A stretch of DNA of 64,000 nt from Arthrobacter sp. StoSoilB5 (GCF_019977235.1 NZ_AP024646.1:186001-250000); one strand, 5' to 3'. Numbered from the stretch's first letter, positions 43,532 through 53,433 are shown. Notes: generated by a model not told the origin, from the letters alone. Numbers and translations are program-made.

Positions 43532-44074
43532 ATGAGCCTCGACTCACAAGATCCCCGAGCCGCCGGCAGCGACGAGCCCACCGTTGAGCTTGAATTTGAG
43601 CTGAACGGAAGCGTGGAAAAACAGGCCGTCCCCACGAGCACCACCGTCCTGGACCTGCTCCGAAACGGCTTCGGTAAACGCGGCGTACGCAGTTCATGTG
43701 AGCGCAGTGTCTGCGGTGCTTGCACTGTGCTCGTGGATGATCTTCCTGTGGCTGCCTGTTCCACGTTTGCCTTCGATATTGACGGTACACGCGTTGAAAC
43801 AGTTGAGGGTTTGGCTGCCCACGACGGGACACTGAGCGCCCAGCAGCGCGCGTTCCGGGAGTGTGGCGGCTTCCAATGCGGCTTCTGTACGTCCGGCATG
43901 TTGATGCTGACCACCGGGCTGCTTCGTGCAAATCCGCAGCCGGATCGGGAGGAGATCCGGGAATGGATAAGTTCGAACACCTGCCGCTGCACCGGCTACG
44001 AGATGATCCTGGAATCCGTGGAGCGGGCCGCCGAACTAGCCCGGGAGCGAGAGCCGGACGAGGAGTCCTCATGA
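43532..44074 (+). CDS. Molybdenum hydroxylase [2Fe-2S] (small) subunit
   Basis: A 180-aa CoxS-type subunit. Plant-type cluster cysteines at 56, 61, 64 and 76 (RSSCERSVCGACTVLVDD), second cluster at 116, 119, 151 and 153 (CGFC, NTCRCTGYEM). It passes electrons from the molybdenum centre to FAD. ATG 43532 with GAGGAC upstream; overlaps the large subunit start (ATGA). Confidence 0.95.
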   Translation: MSLDSQDPRAAGSDEPTVELEFELNGSVEKQAVPTSTTVLDLLRNGFGKRGVRSSCERSVCGACTVLVDDLPVAACSTFAFDIDGTRVETVEGLAAHDGTLSAQQRAFRECGGFQCGFCTSGMLMLTTGLLRANPQPDREEIREWISSNTCRCTGYEMILESVERAAELAREREPDEESS

Positions 44075-46401
44075 CCGACGCCGCCACTCCTGTCGCCATT
44101 GCAGACCAGCCGATCGTTGGACGCAACCTCCCGCGGCTCGACGCCACAGCAAAAGTCACCGGACGCGCCGTCTACACAGTGGACGTCGAAAAGCCTGGAA
44201 TGCTCCACGCCAAGGTACTGCGTAGTCCGCATGCGCATGCCCGGATCCTCAGCATCGATGCTTCGGCGGCCAGATCCATGGCAGGAGTCACCGCCGTCGT
44301 CACCCGCGACGAAATCCAGGGACTAAACTGCTACGGCACATACGTCAAAGACCAGCCAATCGTGGCCAGCGACTCGGTCCGCTACGTGGGCGACGTCGTT
44401 GCTGCCGTGGCAGCCGAGGATGAACGCACCGCGTTCGCCGCACTGGATCTGATTCGTGTCAGCTACGAACTGCTCCCGGCGGTCTTCGACCCACAAGCAG
44501 CGCTGGATCCTTCCGCACCCCTGATTTTCCCCGAAGAGCCATTCGCTGCCTTTCCCGACTATGGCGACGGTGCCTCGGGAACGGCGCTCAGCGGCCACAA
44601 TGTCAGCTATGAATTCCGCTACCAAACGGGACCGGAGAATGCCTGGACGGAATGCGACTACATCTTCGAGGACACCTTCACCTTCTCCCGCATGAACCAC
44701 ATGCACCTTGAGCCGTTTGCGACTGTTGCCGTGGCCACGTCCGAGGAGATCGAGGTGTGGACGTCCACCCAAAGTCCCTTCCCGATGCGCCAGGAGCTGG
44801 CGAAGATATTCGGGCTGGCGGAAAACCGCATCCGGGTGAACGTTCCGCTCTTGGGAGGGGCTTTCGGCGCCAAGAACGGCCCAAAAACTGAGCCGATCGC
44901 CATTCGGCTCTCACAACTCTCGGGTGGTCGGCCGGTTCGTTACAGCATGGCCACGGAGGAAGTCTTCCTGACATTGAGCCAGCATGACGCGGTTCTCACG
45001 GTGAAATCCGGGCTGAAGGCAGACGGGGAATTCGTCGCCCGCCAATCACGCGTGCTGCTCAACGGTGGCGCCTATGCGGACGCCAGTCCGCTCGTGGCCG
45101 AAAAGGCGGGATATCGGATGCCGGGGGCCTACCGCTGGAAGCGGATCGATTCAGTCTGCCAAGCCGTCATCACCAATACCGTGCCGGCCGGCGCTTTCCG
45201 TGGTTTTGGTGCAACTCAGGCCACTTGGGCCAGCGAGAGGCAGGTGGACCTCATTGCTGAGCGGCTGGGCCTGGACCCGCTGGAGCTTCGGCTCAAGAAC
45301 GTGAAAAATCTGGGCGAGGATTTCGTTCCCGGAGAAACACCCATCGACTCGGACCTCAAGCATGGCCTGAATCTCGTGGCAGATGCGATCGGTTACCGCA
45401 ACCGTGACCGTTCGGGTAACCGCGGCATGGGCGTTGCGATTGGTCTGAAAGATGGCGGCGGCGTGAACAAGCCCGCCCAGGCGCGGGTCAAAGTGACGGC
45501 CAACGGTGATGTGGTGCTGAATTGCGGTCTGACGGAGATGGGGCAAGGAGGTCATTCAGCCCTCTGCCAAATTGTCGCGGAGGTGCTTGCGTGTGATCCG
45601 CAGCGGGTCAAATACGCACCGATTGACACGGACAATACTCCTTTCGACCAAGGTACGAACGCGTCCTCGGGCATCGCAGTGATGGGTCAGGCGGTACTCC
45701 AAGCCGCTGAACGGGTTAGGAACTCCGTGCTGGACTTCGCGGCCGAAAACATGGATTTGGACCGCGAATCGATCCGCCTCGTCAACTGGCAAATCATTGA
45801 CTCTGACGGCAAAACCCATCCGCTTTCGCCCCATATCATGCACAGTTTTGGCGGAACAGGCTTCGAGTTCACCGCGGACGGATACTTCAAGGTCCGTGGC
45901 TCCCTCCGTGCACCGCTGGAGGCACCATGCGTGTTCTGGGAGATCGGCTGGGCCGCTGCCGAAGTGTCCGTCGATCCGGAAACCGGCAAAGTGGAGCTGT
46001 TGCAGCTGGTGGTAAGCGGGGACGCCGGCAAGGTTGTGAACAAGCTGGGTTGCCGCGGCCAGGACGAGGGAGCGGCGGTCTTCGGACTGGCGCAAGCCCT
46101 TTTTGAGGAAATGCGATACAACGACGACGGCCAGCTGCTTAACGCCGAGGCGCTCCTATATCGTGTCCCATTGGCCGAGGACATCCCGCGTAGGTTTTCT
46201 TCCATTACCCAGGAACAGGGCCACGGTGCGGGCCCGTTTGGGGCCAAGGGGATGGGCGAGGGTGGCATGTTGCCGATTGCTCCGGCGATTGCCCAGGCTA
46301 TCGCCGACGCCACCGGGGGCCAGCTCACCTCCCTGCCCATGACGCCGGAACGTGTCTACAACGCTGTCCGCGTTGCGCAGGCCCACCAGAGGCGGGGCTG
46401 A
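44071..46401 (+). CDS. Molybdenum hydroxylase large (molybdopterin) subunit
   Basis: A 776-aa catalytic subunit of the xanthine oxidase family. N-terminal RVYTVDVEKPGMLHAKVLRS-like segment and GAFGAKNGPKTEP, AGAFRGFGATQ, MGQGGHSALCQI and AKGMGEGGMLPIAP (the catalytic Glu). It does not carry the CoxL active-site signature AYxCSFR typical of form I CO dehydrogenase, so an aldehyde or N-heteroaromatic substrate is more likely than CO. Needs MoCo inserted by XdhC. Confidence 0.92.
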   Translation: MTDAATPVAIADQPIVGRNLPRLDATAKVTGRAVYTVDVEKPGMLHAKVLRSPHAHARILSIDASAARSMAGVTAVVTRDEIQGLNCYGTYVKDQPIVASDSVRYVGDVVAAVAAEDERTAFAALDLIRVSYELLPAVFDPQAALDPSAPLIFPEEPFAAFPDYGDGASGTALSGHNVSYEFRYQTGPENAWTECDYIFEDTFTFSRMNHMHLEPFATVAVATSEEIEVWTSTQSPFPMRQELAKIFGLAENRIRVNVPLLGGAFGAKNGPKTEPIAIRLSQLSGGRPVRYSMATEEVFLTLSQHDAVLTVKSGLKADGEFVARQSRVLLNGGAYADASPLVAEKAGYRMPGAYRWKRIDSVCQAVITNTVPAGAFRGFGATQATWASERQVDLIAERLGLDPLELRLKNVKNLGEDFVPGETPIDSDLKHGLNLVADAIGYRNRDRSGNRGMGVAIGLKDGGGVNKPAQARVKVTANGDVVLNCGLTEMGQGGHSALCQIVAEVLACDPQRVKYAPIDTDNTPFDQGTNASSGIAVMGQAVLQAAERVRNSVLDFAAENMDLDRESIRLVNWQIIDSDGKTHPLSPHIMHSFGGTGFEFTADGYFKVRGSLRAPLEAPCVFWEIGWAAAEVSVDPETGKVELLQLVVSGDAGKVVNKLGCRGQDEGAAVFGLAQALFEEMRYNDDGQLLNAEALLYRVPLAEDIPRRFSSITQEQGHGAGPFGAKGMGEGGMLPIAPAIAQAIADATGGQLTSLPMTPERVYNAVRVAQAHQRRG

Positions 46402-46406
46402 CGGGA

Positions 46407-47591
46407 ATGCGGGAGGTGCTGGAGGTCCTTGAGGAGGCGCTGCGGGACAACTCCCGCGTTGCGTTGGCTACCGTGGTCCGCACGGAAGGCTCTGCCCCAC
46501 GGGCCGTTGGAACATCCATGGTGGTCAGCGACGAAGGCACGCCCGTCGGCTCCGTTTCGGGTGGTTGCGTAGAGGCAAGTGTGTTGGAATCCGCCGCGGA
46601 CGTGCTGGCCTCGGGCGTGCCCGAACTACACCGTTTTGGCATAACTGACGACGACGGTTTAGCCATCGGCCTGACTTGCGGGGGCAGCATTGAGATCTTC
46701 ATCCAACCGTACGCGCCAGCCTCATGCCCGGAATTTGTCGAACTCCTGCGGGCGCGGAGGGAAAATCTGCCCTGCGCCATGGTCACGGTTTTCGACGGAC
46801 CAGCTGATCTCGTCGGCCACTCGGAGTTGGTTTTACAGGATGCAGAAATCACCGGGCTGTCCGTCGGGAGTACCCTTCCGTTCGCAACTGTCAGCGCGGC
46901 CAACGATGCGGTGCAGCAAGCCATAGCCTCCGGAACTACGTTGCCGGTCACGTTCGCCACGACCGGCACTGCAGGATCAGTGTCTTTGTTGATCGATGTC
47001 TACCGTCCGCCCCGCCGGCTGCTGATCTTCGGCGCCATCGATTTCTCCGCCTCCCTTGCCCATCTAGGGTCTTTTCTTGGTTTCCATGTCACCGTGTGCG
47101 ATGCTCGGGCTGTCTTCGCCACAGCTGCGCGGATCCCAGGGGCGCACGAGATCGTAGTTGACCAACCAGACCGCTACCTTCGGCAGGAAATCGCACGGGG
47201 AGCGCTTGCACGGGATGCCGTCATCTGCGTGTTGACCCATGATCCCAAGTTCGATGTTCCGGTCCTTGATGCAGCACTCAGACATGGATTCGCCTACATC
47301 GGTGCCATGGGCTCCCGTCGAACTGACCGCGACCGCCGGGACCGGTTGGTTGGATTGGGCCACACGGACGCGACTCTGGCATCGCTCCGGTCCCCGATCG
47401 GCTTGGATCTCTCCGCTGGCACGGCCAGCGAAACCGCAGTTTCCATCATGGCAGAGGTGATCGCGGCCAAGGGGAATGCCTCCGGCCTTCCCCTGAGCCA
47501 AATCAGTCATCCCATCCACCGGGGCGCCCTACGCGGGGAGACCAGCCCCAGCCGGCCGGATGGACGCAGTCACGACTTCAGCTGCGCATGA
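46407..47591 (+). CDS. XdhC/CoxI-family molybdenum cofactor insertion protein
   Basis: A 394-aa protein with N-terminal XdhC domain (ALATVVRTEGSAPRAVGTSM, GSVSGGCVEASV, TCGGSIEIF) and a C-terminal Rossmann domain (RRLLIFGAIDFSASLAHLG, YIGAMGSRRTDRDRRDRL). It matures the hydroxylase encoded just upstream, five bases away. Usual length for a two-domain XdhC. Confidence 0.92.
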   Translation: MREVLEVLEEALRDNSRVALATVVRTEGSAPRAVGTSMVVSDEGTPVGSVSGGCVEASVLESAADVLASGVPELHRFGITDDDGLAIGLTCGGSIEIFIQPYAPASCPEFVELLRARRENLPCAMVTVFDGPADLVGHSELVLQDAEITGLSVGSTLPFATVSAANDAVQQAIASGTTLPVTFATTGTAGSVSLLIDVYRPPRRLLIFGAIDFSASLAHLGSFLGFHVTVCDARAVFATAARIPGAHEIVVDQPDRYLRQEIARGALARDAVICVLTHDPKFDVPVLDAALRHGFAYIGAMGSRRTDRDRRDRLVGLGHTDATLASLRSPIGLDLSAGTASETAVSIMAEVIAAKGNASGLPLSQISHPIHRGALRGETSPSRPDGRSHDFSCA

Positions 47592-47677
47592 CCTGGCGCT
47601 AGCCCAATCACGCATGGGGTTTCCTGGCCCGGCCGGAAGCCCTGAAAGACCACAAAAAAGCCAGCATCAAAAAAGTC

Positions 47678-47706
47678 TTGACCTAAAGTATCTTAATACT
47701 GATATT
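47678..47706 (+). promoter_or_regulatory. Promoter with MarR-type operator in the spacer
   Basis: TTGACC (47678-47683), a 17-base spacer and GATATT (47701-47706). The 16-bp motif AAGTATCTTAATACTG (47686-47701, dyad AGTAT-ctta-ATACT) fills the spacer, so binding would block RNA polymerase. The same motif occurs at 58757 and 58845 by the marR and cupin genes. It drives the aldehyde dehydrogenase operon 104 bases on. The rest of the 218-bp gap 47592-47809 has no convincing gene. Confidence 0.75.
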
Positions 47707-47809
47707 CTTAGATCTATGGTGTAGCTCACAGCTTGAGGCGGAAGCCCGGGCCAACAGCCAGCACGTAGCAGGCGCCGAAGCCGATGAAGAAGATGGACGG
47801 AAGCTGAAG

Positions 47810-49411
47810 ATGAGTACGGACAGCATTGCAGGGAGCGCACCGCGGCTTATTGACGCGGACGCTCCGATTGAGAACAACAAGTTCAAGACCGAACTCTGCC
47901 TGGACACTTTGGACGAAATCTATGTCGGGGGCACGTGGACCCGAGGCGGCGGTGCCGTGATCGATTCGGTGAATCCAGCCACTTCCGAGGTATTCGCGAC
48001 ATTGCACGGCGCCACCACGGAGGACGTCGACAAGGCGGTAGCAGCAGGTCTAAAGGCGGTGGAACAGTCTGGATGGGCGCGGAAATTACCCCACGAACGC
48101 GCTGCCGTGCTGCACCGGATCGGCACCGCCATCGAGCTCAACGCGGACCGGATCGCCGCCTTGCAGACTTTGGACACCGGCAAGACCCTTGCGGAAACCC
48201 GGGCGCTGGCCTTGAGCGCGGCAGCCACTTTCCGGTTCACTGCATCCGCGCTGGAGACCATGGAGGATGCAGTGACGCCTCCTCGCGGGAACTACCTGAG
48301 CCTGTCCACCTATGAACCGATCGGGGTGGTAGGCGCCATAACGCCTTGGAACTCACCGATTGCCAGCGACGCACAAAAGGTGGCCCCCGCCCTCGCGGCG
48401 GGTAACGCCGTCGTAGTGAAGCCACCCGTATGGGCGCCCTGGGTATCGCTGCTGCTGGCACGGATATGCGACGAAGCCGGCCTGCCGGCAGGTCTGCTCT
48501 CCGTGCTTCCCGGCCCCGGGCGGACCGTTGGTGACGCACTGGCACGACACCCGGATGTGGGCAAGATTTCCTTCACAGGTGGCACTTCCACTGGCCGTCA
48601 ACTGGGCCACATTGCCGCCGAGAAGATCATGCCGATCACCTTGGAGCTGGGCGGGAAATCGCCGACCATCATTTTCGCGGATGCCGATCTGGACCAAGCC
48701 GTTGCCGGTGTTCTGTTCGGGATCTTTTCTTCGAGCGGGCAGAGCTGCATTGCAGGCTCCCGTGTCTTTATTCAACGCTCCATCTACGCCGCCGTGGTGG
48801 AACGGCTCGTCAAGGGAGCGGAATCTTTGCGGGTGGGGCCTGGAACGGATCCGCGCACGCAGGTGGGACCACTGGTTGCCCTTGCCCACCGCGACGGCGT
48901 TGCCAGGATGGTGGACGATTCCCGGGAATCCGGGGCCCGGATTCTCTGCGGCGGCGCGGCTCCCGCGGACCAGGAACTGCAAGCTGGCGCATACTACCTG
49001 CCCACCATCATTGCCGGCGTGGCCAACTCTGAGCCCATCTGCCAAGAGGAGATTTTCGGCCCGGTGGCCGTAGTCCTGCCGTTTGACGATGAAGCCGACC
49101 TGATCGTCCAGGCAAACGACAGCGTCTTCGGGCTCGCCTGCGGCATCTGGACCGCCGACTACCGCGTGGCCTGGAGAATTGCGCGGGCGGTTTCGGCTGG
49201 CACTGTCTGGGTCAATACCTACAAGCAATTCAGCATTGCCACCCCGTTCAGCGGGTTCAAACAAAGCGGTCTCGGCACAGAAAAAGGCCGCGACGGTATT
49301 CGTTCCTATATGCGCCAGAAGAGCATCTACGTCGATCTCTCCGGCGCACCCCTCCCATGGGCCGGCGCCTTGTCCGAGCCTGCTGACTCAAATTTGCACT
49401 CAGAAAGGTAA
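47810..49411 (+). CDS. Aldehyde dehydrogenase
   Basis: A 533-aa NAD(P)-dependent ALDH. Catalytic Glu in LELGGKSPTIIF and Cys in SSSGQSCIAGSR; Asn in TPWNSPIASD. About 35 N-terminal residues precede the usual ALDH start (YVGGTWTR), slightly long. It is the first gene of the large operon running to the Rieske oxygenase and probably oxidises an aldehyde intermediate to the acid. Confidence 0.93.
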   Translation: MSTDSIAGSAPRLIDADAPIENNKFKTELCLDTLDEIYVGGTWTRGGGAVIDSVNPATSEVFATLHGATTEDVDKAVAAGLKAVEQSGWARKLPHERAAVLHRIGTAIELNADRIAALQTLDTGKTLAETRALALSAAATFRFTASALETMEDAVTPPRGNYLSLSTYEPIGVVGAITPWNSPIASDAQKVAPALAAGNAVVVKPPVWAPWVSLLLARICDEAGLPAGLLSVLPGPGRTVGDALARHPDVGKISFTGGTSTGRQLGHIAAEKIMPITLELGGKSPTIIFADADLDQAVAGVLFGIFSSSGQSCIAGSRVFIQRSIYAAVVERLVKGAESLRVGPGTDPRTQVGPLVALAHRDGVARMVDDSRESGARILCGGAAPADQELQAGAYYLPTIIAGVANSEPICQEEIFGPVAVVLPFDDEADLIVQANDSVFGLACGIWTADYRVAWRIARAVSAGTVWVNTYKQFSIATPFSGFKQSGLGTEKGRDGIRSYMRQKSIYVDLSGAPLPWAGALSEPADSNLHSER

Positions 49412-49415
49412 GTAA

Positions 49416-49760
49416 ATGAACGCTCACCCCTACAGCCCAGCGTTTGCAGCCGGAGGATTCGGCTTTGTCTCCGGGGCGTTGTCCGTGGACGAAAACGGCA
49501 CCGCCGTGACCGGCCGTACGGAAGCCCTGGTGGCTGCAGCGGCGCGGCTGTCCGAGCGACTGGGATCGGTTGGCATGACCCTGCGGGACGTGGTCAAAAC
49601 CACCTACTTCGTCACTGACGTGACAATGCGGGATGAGGCGAACAGCCACTACGAGCTGCTCTTTGACGAACCCCGCCCGGCGCGCTCCTTTGTGGAAGTA
49701 GCCGCATTACCTTACGGGGCAACGGTTGAAATCGAAGCGATCGCGCACCGGCGGAATTGA
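49416..49760 (+). CDS. RidA-family (YjgF/YER057c/UK114) protein
   Basis: A 114-aa trimeric enamine/imine deaminase family protein: GFGFVSGALSVDENG near the start, the conserved Arg in LFDEPRPARSFVEV and the GATVEIEAIA end. RidA proteins hydrolyse reactive imines or aminoacrylate. Inside a catabolic operon it hints at a nitrogen-containing intermediate. Four bases follow the ALDH stop. Confidence 0.92.
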   Translation: MNAHPYSPAFAAGGFGFVSGALSVDENGTAVTGRTEALVAAAARLSERLGSVGMTLRDVVKTTYFVTDVTMRDEANSHYELLFDEPRPARSFVEVAALPYGATVEIEAIAHRRN

Positions 49761-49766
49761 GTACTG

Positions 49767-50831
49767 ATGAGTATCGAGACTCAGAACCGCGGACCGTTAG
49801 ACCGTGACGTCATGGGGTATGAGGACGTTCCGTCGCCCGGGGGCAGCCCGGGGCAGCAGGAAGGCCTGGGAATCAAGGGCACGGCAGTGCGTCATCTCCG
49901 GGTCCAGCAAAAAACCTGGGAAGCTGACGGCATCGCCAGCATTACCCTTGTGGATCCTGACGGTGCGCCGCTCCCGCAGTGGCTTCCCGGAGCCCACCTG
50001 AGCTTGCACCTGCCTAACGGCCTGACCCGCGAATACTCTCTGTGCTCGGCTCCCGAGGACGCCAGGAGCTGGACCGTGGCCGTGCTGCGGACGTCCGATT
50101 CCCGCGGTGGCAGCAAGCTGATCCATGAGCAATTGCCGGTCGGCGCGCTCATCACAGTAGAAGGCCCGCGCAACAACTTTGAGCTGGACGAGGCTGAACG
50201 GTACGTGCTGGTCGCAGGCGGTATCGGCATTACGCCGATCATCTCCATGGTGCGGCGCTTGCAGGCCGCCGGGGCTGACTGGTCCTTGCTGTACACCGGA
50301 CGTTCCCGTTCCACGATGGCTTTCCTGGCCGAAATCGCTGCGCTCCCGCAGGAGCGGGTAACCATCCACGCCATGGATGAAACCAATGGGGACCATGCTG
50401 ATCTCGCCGCTGCAGTTGGCGCGTTGCCCTCTGAAGCACTGGTCTATGCCTGCGGTCCTGAAGCGCTGATGCAGGCTGTTGCCCACGCTATGACCGACGA
50501 ATCGCGGCTGAGGATCGAACGGTTCAAGGCACCGGAAATCCTCCCACAACCGGATCAGTCGGATACAGGCTTCGACGTCATCTGCGAAAGCACCGGTCAA
50601 CGGATCCCGGTGGCCCCGGATGTCTCCGTGCTCGATGCCCTGAACGAAGCCGGCGTGGACGTTCCCAGCTCCTGCGCCGAAGGCATCTGCGGAACCTGCG
50701 AAACCCGCGTCATCAAGGGCGATGTTGAGCACCGCGATTTCCTGCTCACCCCGGCCGAGCGGACGGAGAGCAAATCGATGTTCGTCTGCGTCTCACGCTG
50801 CCGGTCCCGAGAACTGATTTTGGATCTCTAG
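49767..50831 (+). CDS. Phthalate dioxygenase reductase / VanB-type oxidoreductase
   Basis: A 354-aa electron-transfer partner for a Rieske oxygenase. FMN-binding domain (LTREYSLCSAPEDARSW), NADH domain (VLVAGGIGITPIISMVRRL) and C-terminal plant-type [2Fe-2S] domain (PSSCAEGICGTCETRVIKG, then FVCVSRC for the fourth Cys). This order is class IA (PDR type), pairing with alpha-only oxygenases such as VanA or DdmC. The matching Rieske gene is 6 kb downstream in the same operon. Confidence 0.93.
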   Translation: MSIETQNRGPLDRDVMGYEDVPSPGGSPGQQEGLGIKGTAVRHLRVQQKTWEADGIASITLVDPDGAPLPQWLPGAHLSLHLPNGLTREYSLCSAPEDARSWTVAVLRTSDSRGGSKLIHEQLPVGALITVEGPRNNFELDEAERYVLVAGGIGITPIISMVRRLQAAGADWSLLYTGRSRSTMAFLAEIAALPQERVTIHAMDETNGDHADLAAAVGALPSEALVYACGPEALMQAVAHAMTDESRLRIERFKAPEILPQPDQSDTGFDVICESTGQRIPVAPDVSVLDALNEAGVDVPSSCAEGICGTCETRVIKGDVEHRDFLLTPAERTESKSMFVCVSRCRSRELILDL

Positions 50832-50862
50832 TACATCTACCACCCGACTAAAGGTTGATCCC

Positions 50863-51855
50863 ATGAACTACTTTGCAGCAGAGCCCGTCTGTAACCTGCG
50901 GTCACTGCGTTCCGTATCCCTTAAAGTGCCTGACTCCGTGCCGGCAAAGGACTTCTATCAGGAGGTCTGGGGGCTCTCGATGGTGGAGGAGGACACCGAT
51001 AAGTTCTGGCTCCGCGGAACCGGCTCCGAACACCACATCCTGAAGCTGGAAAAGGGCGAACATAATGCCCTCGGCGGGGTCTCCTTCGCCCTCGCTACAC
51101 CGCAGGACGTGGATCTTGCTGCCACTAAGCTAGCCGCTTTGGGCATTCCTCTCTTTCGCGAGCCCGGCCCCTTGGACGATGCTGCCGGCGGTTATGGCCT
51201 GCAACTGGTGGATCCAGAGGGCCGCCTGGTGGAACTCTCCGCCAATGTCCATGCCGTGGTCAGCCTGGAGCCCTCCGGTCGGCGCGCCATTCCCCGCAAG
51301 ATCGCCCACGTGGTGCTCAACACCATTGATATTGACCGCGCCACCGCCTTCTATACACAGGTGCTCGGGATGCGGATTTCCGACTGGTCGGAGCACCAGA
51401 TGGCCTTCCTGCGCTGCAACAGCGAGCACCACGTCATCGCGTTCAACCAGGCTCCGTGGACATCCGTGAACCACGTTGCCTACGAAATGCAGAGCATCGA
51501 TCACTTCATGCGCGGCATCGGCAGCCTCAAGCGACACAACATCGCGCCGCAGTGGGGGCCGGGCCGGCACGGCCCCGGCGATAACACCTTCTCCTACTTC
51601 ACGGACCCGGCCGGCCTGGTCTGCGAGTACACGTCGGAAGTGGCCCAAGTGGACGAGGACAGTTGGCTGTGCCGCACGTGGAAGCGGACTCCCGAGCTGT
51701 CCGACCAGTGGGGAACCGCAGGTCCGCCTACCTCAGCCGTCCGCACCGCAATGGCGGGCATTCCGGATAGCGGATACCGTTCCCTCGTGGTCCCGGGACG
51801 TGAGGACTATTTCACGGTTCCTGAAACCTCTGCCGCAGAAAAAGTCCATGCCTAG
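50863..51855 (+). CDS. VOC-superfamily extradiol-type dioxygenase
   Basis: A 330-aa two-domain protein of the BphC/type I extradiol layout. Iron-ligand candidates His149 (KIAHVVLN), His204 (SVNHVAYEM) and Glu255 (LVCEYTSE) have the right order and spacing. It probably cleaves a catechol-like ring next to one hydroxyl (meta cleavage). Its last bases overlap the hydrolase start by eight. Confidence 0.88.
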   Translation: MNYFAAEPVCNLRSLRSVSLKVPDSVPAKDFYQEVWGLSMVEEDTDKFWLRGTGSEHHILKLEKGEHNALGGVSFALATPQDVDLAATKLAALGIPLFREPGPLDDAAGGYGLQLVDPEGRLVELSANVHAVVSLEPSGRRAIPRKIAHVVLNTIDIDRATAFYTQVLGMRISDWSEHQMAFLRCNSEHHVIAFNQAPWTSVNHVAYEMQSIDHFMRGIGSLKRHNIAPQWGPGRHGPGDNTFSYFTDPAGLVCEYTSEVAQVDEDSWLCRTWKRTPELSDQWGTAGPPTSAVRTAMAGIPDSGYRSLVVPGREDYFTVPETSAAEKVHA

Positions 51856-52693
51856 CCGCCCTCCGCCGCGGCCAGTCGAATCTCCGCCCCTCCAAGCAGA
51901 AACCGGGCAGCCGAGAACTGAACGGTGGACTTCACCGCAAGGGATTTCGCTGGCGGTTCGCGGTGAAGGGACGCCGGTCTTCCTAATGCATGGCATCGGC
52001 GGCAACGCGTCATCATGCGGGCCCCTGGCCGCAATGCTGAGCGCGCAGGGCTACAGGACGCTTTGCTGGGATGCCCCGGGCTATGGCGCATCCGCGGACC
52101 CGGCAGGAAAGATGGACCATTCCGGCGTCGTCCTGGATGTTCTTGCCTGGCTCGGCATCGGGCCGGTCCATCTGATCGGCACCTCCTGGGGAGGCGTGAT
52201 TGCCACCCGGGTAGCAGCACAGGCGCCGGAGGCAGTGCGGTCCATCGTGCTGGCGGACAGCACACGGGGCTCAGCGACCACAAAGGAAGGGGCGGAGCGC
52301 ATGCTGGCGCGCGTGCCGGAACTGGCAGCGGCCGGCCCTCATGCCCTGGCCGCCCGGCGGGCGCCGAATCTGGTCTCGCAGTCCGCCCCGCCGTCGATCG
52401 CAGAAGCTGTGCGAGCCGGTATGGCAGCGGTCCGCCTGCCCGGCTATTCGGCAGCGGCGACGATGATGGCGGAAAGCGACACCAGCGCCCTCCTGCCGCA
52501 CTTGCAGGTCCCGGCACTGGTTTTGGTAGGCGAGGACGACGTGGTCACCGGCGTGACGGAATCCAGGATCCTTGCGCAGAACATTCCGGGTGCCGCCTTT
52601 GAAATCATCCCTGGTGCCGGACACGCCGCCATACAAGAGAAACCGGCGGAAATGTCCGCTGCCATCCTCGCTTTTTGGAAGAGACTCAAGTGA
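51848..52693 (+). CDS. Alpha/beta hydrolase (meta-cleavage-product type)
   Basis: A 281-aa hydrolase. Nucleophile Ser113 in IGTSWGGVIA, oxyanion HGIGGNASS, acid in VGEDDVVTG, His in AGHAAIQEKP. ATG 51848 overlaps the dioxygenase gene; its ACGCAG-like context is weak, but the next gene overlaps by GTGA. Following an extradiol dioxygenase, C-C bond hydrolysis of the ring-opened product is the natural guess. Confidence 0.87.
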   Translation: MPSRPPPRPVESPPLQAETGQPRTERWTSPQGISLAVRGEGTPVFLMHGIGGNASSCGPLAAMLSAQGYRTLCWDAPGYGASADPAGKMDHSGVVLDVLAWLGIGPVHLIGTSWGGVIATRVAAQAPEAVRSIVLADSTRGSATTKEGAERMLARVPELAAAGPHALAARRAPNLVSQSAPPSIAEAVRAGMAAVRLPGYSAAATMMAESDTSALLPHLQVPALVLVGEDDVVTGVTESRILAQNIPGAAFEIIPGAGHAAIQEKPAEMSAAILAFWKRLK

Positions 52694-53433
52694 CACGACT
52701 AGTGGTAGTGACTGGATCTGGCCGAGGCCTCGGCTTCGATATCGCCGAACGGCTGGGGAGCGGCGGGGACCGCCTGGTCATTGCCGAGAAGAATGCGGAC
52801 TTGGCCGAGCAGGCCGCGGCAACTCTGCGCGGACAAGGGCTTGATGCGACGGCGGTCGTCACCGACATCGCGGACAGCACCTCGGTCGCGGCCTTGGCCG
52901 ACGCGGTCCAACAGCTCGGCGGCGCGGATGCGCTGGTCAACAATGCCGCCTTGGCCGACGGCGTGGGCGGAGACACTTTCTGGGAATTGGACGAAGACTT
53001 CTTCCAACGGGTCATGACGGTGAACGCGTTCGGGACCTGGCTCGTCAGCAAACACCTCTATCCACAAATGGCCAAAAAGCAGGCGGGTTCGATTGTTAAC
53101 ATCGCATCCGACGCGGCACTCTACGGCTCCCCGAGACTGGTCCACTACGTCGGATCAAAAGGGGCCGTCCTGGCAATGACCCGGACCATGGCCCGTGATG
53201 CGGGCGCGTCCGGAGTCCGGGTCAATGCAGTCGCCCCGGGCCTGACCCGGGTGGAAGCCACCGAGTCGGTACCTGCCTCCCGATACCAGCTCTACGCGGA
53301 CAACAGGGTGTTGGCCCGGGACCAGCAGCCCCAGGACGTCTCAGGCGTTGTCCAGTTCCTGCTTTCCGATGCCGCAGGTTTCATCACTGGCCAGACCATC
53401 GTGGTCGACGGCGGCTTTGTTATGGGCCACTAA
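52690..53433 (+). CDS. Short-chain dehydrogenase/reductase
   Basis: A 247-aa classical SDR. Cofactor motif VTGSGRGLGFDIAE, NNAA in LVNNAALADG, Ser in IVNIASDAALYG, and YVGSKGAVLA (YxxxK). I chose GTG 52690, coupled to the hydrolase stop (GTGA) with GGAAGAG upstream. It oxidises or reduces a pathway alcohol or ketone with NAD(P). Confidence 0.92.
   Translation: MTRLVVVTGSGRGLGFDIAERLGSGGDRLVIAEKNADLAEQAAATLRGQGLDATAVVTDIADSTSVAALADAVQQLGGADALVNNAALADGVGGDTFWELDEDFFQRVMTVNAFGTWLVSKHLYPQMAKKQAGSIVNIASDAALYGSPRLVHYVGSKGAVLAMTRTMARDAGASGVRVNAVAPGLTRVEATESVPASRYQLYADNRVLARDQQPQDVSGVVQFLLSDAAGFITGQTIVVDGGFVMGH

Noticed and set aside
42652..46401. Aerobic carbon monoxide dehydrogenase (form I CoxMSL)
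   Set aside because: Gene order fits, but I cannot find the AYxCSFR active-site signature in the large subunit; an aldehyde or N-heterocycle hydroxylase is more likely.
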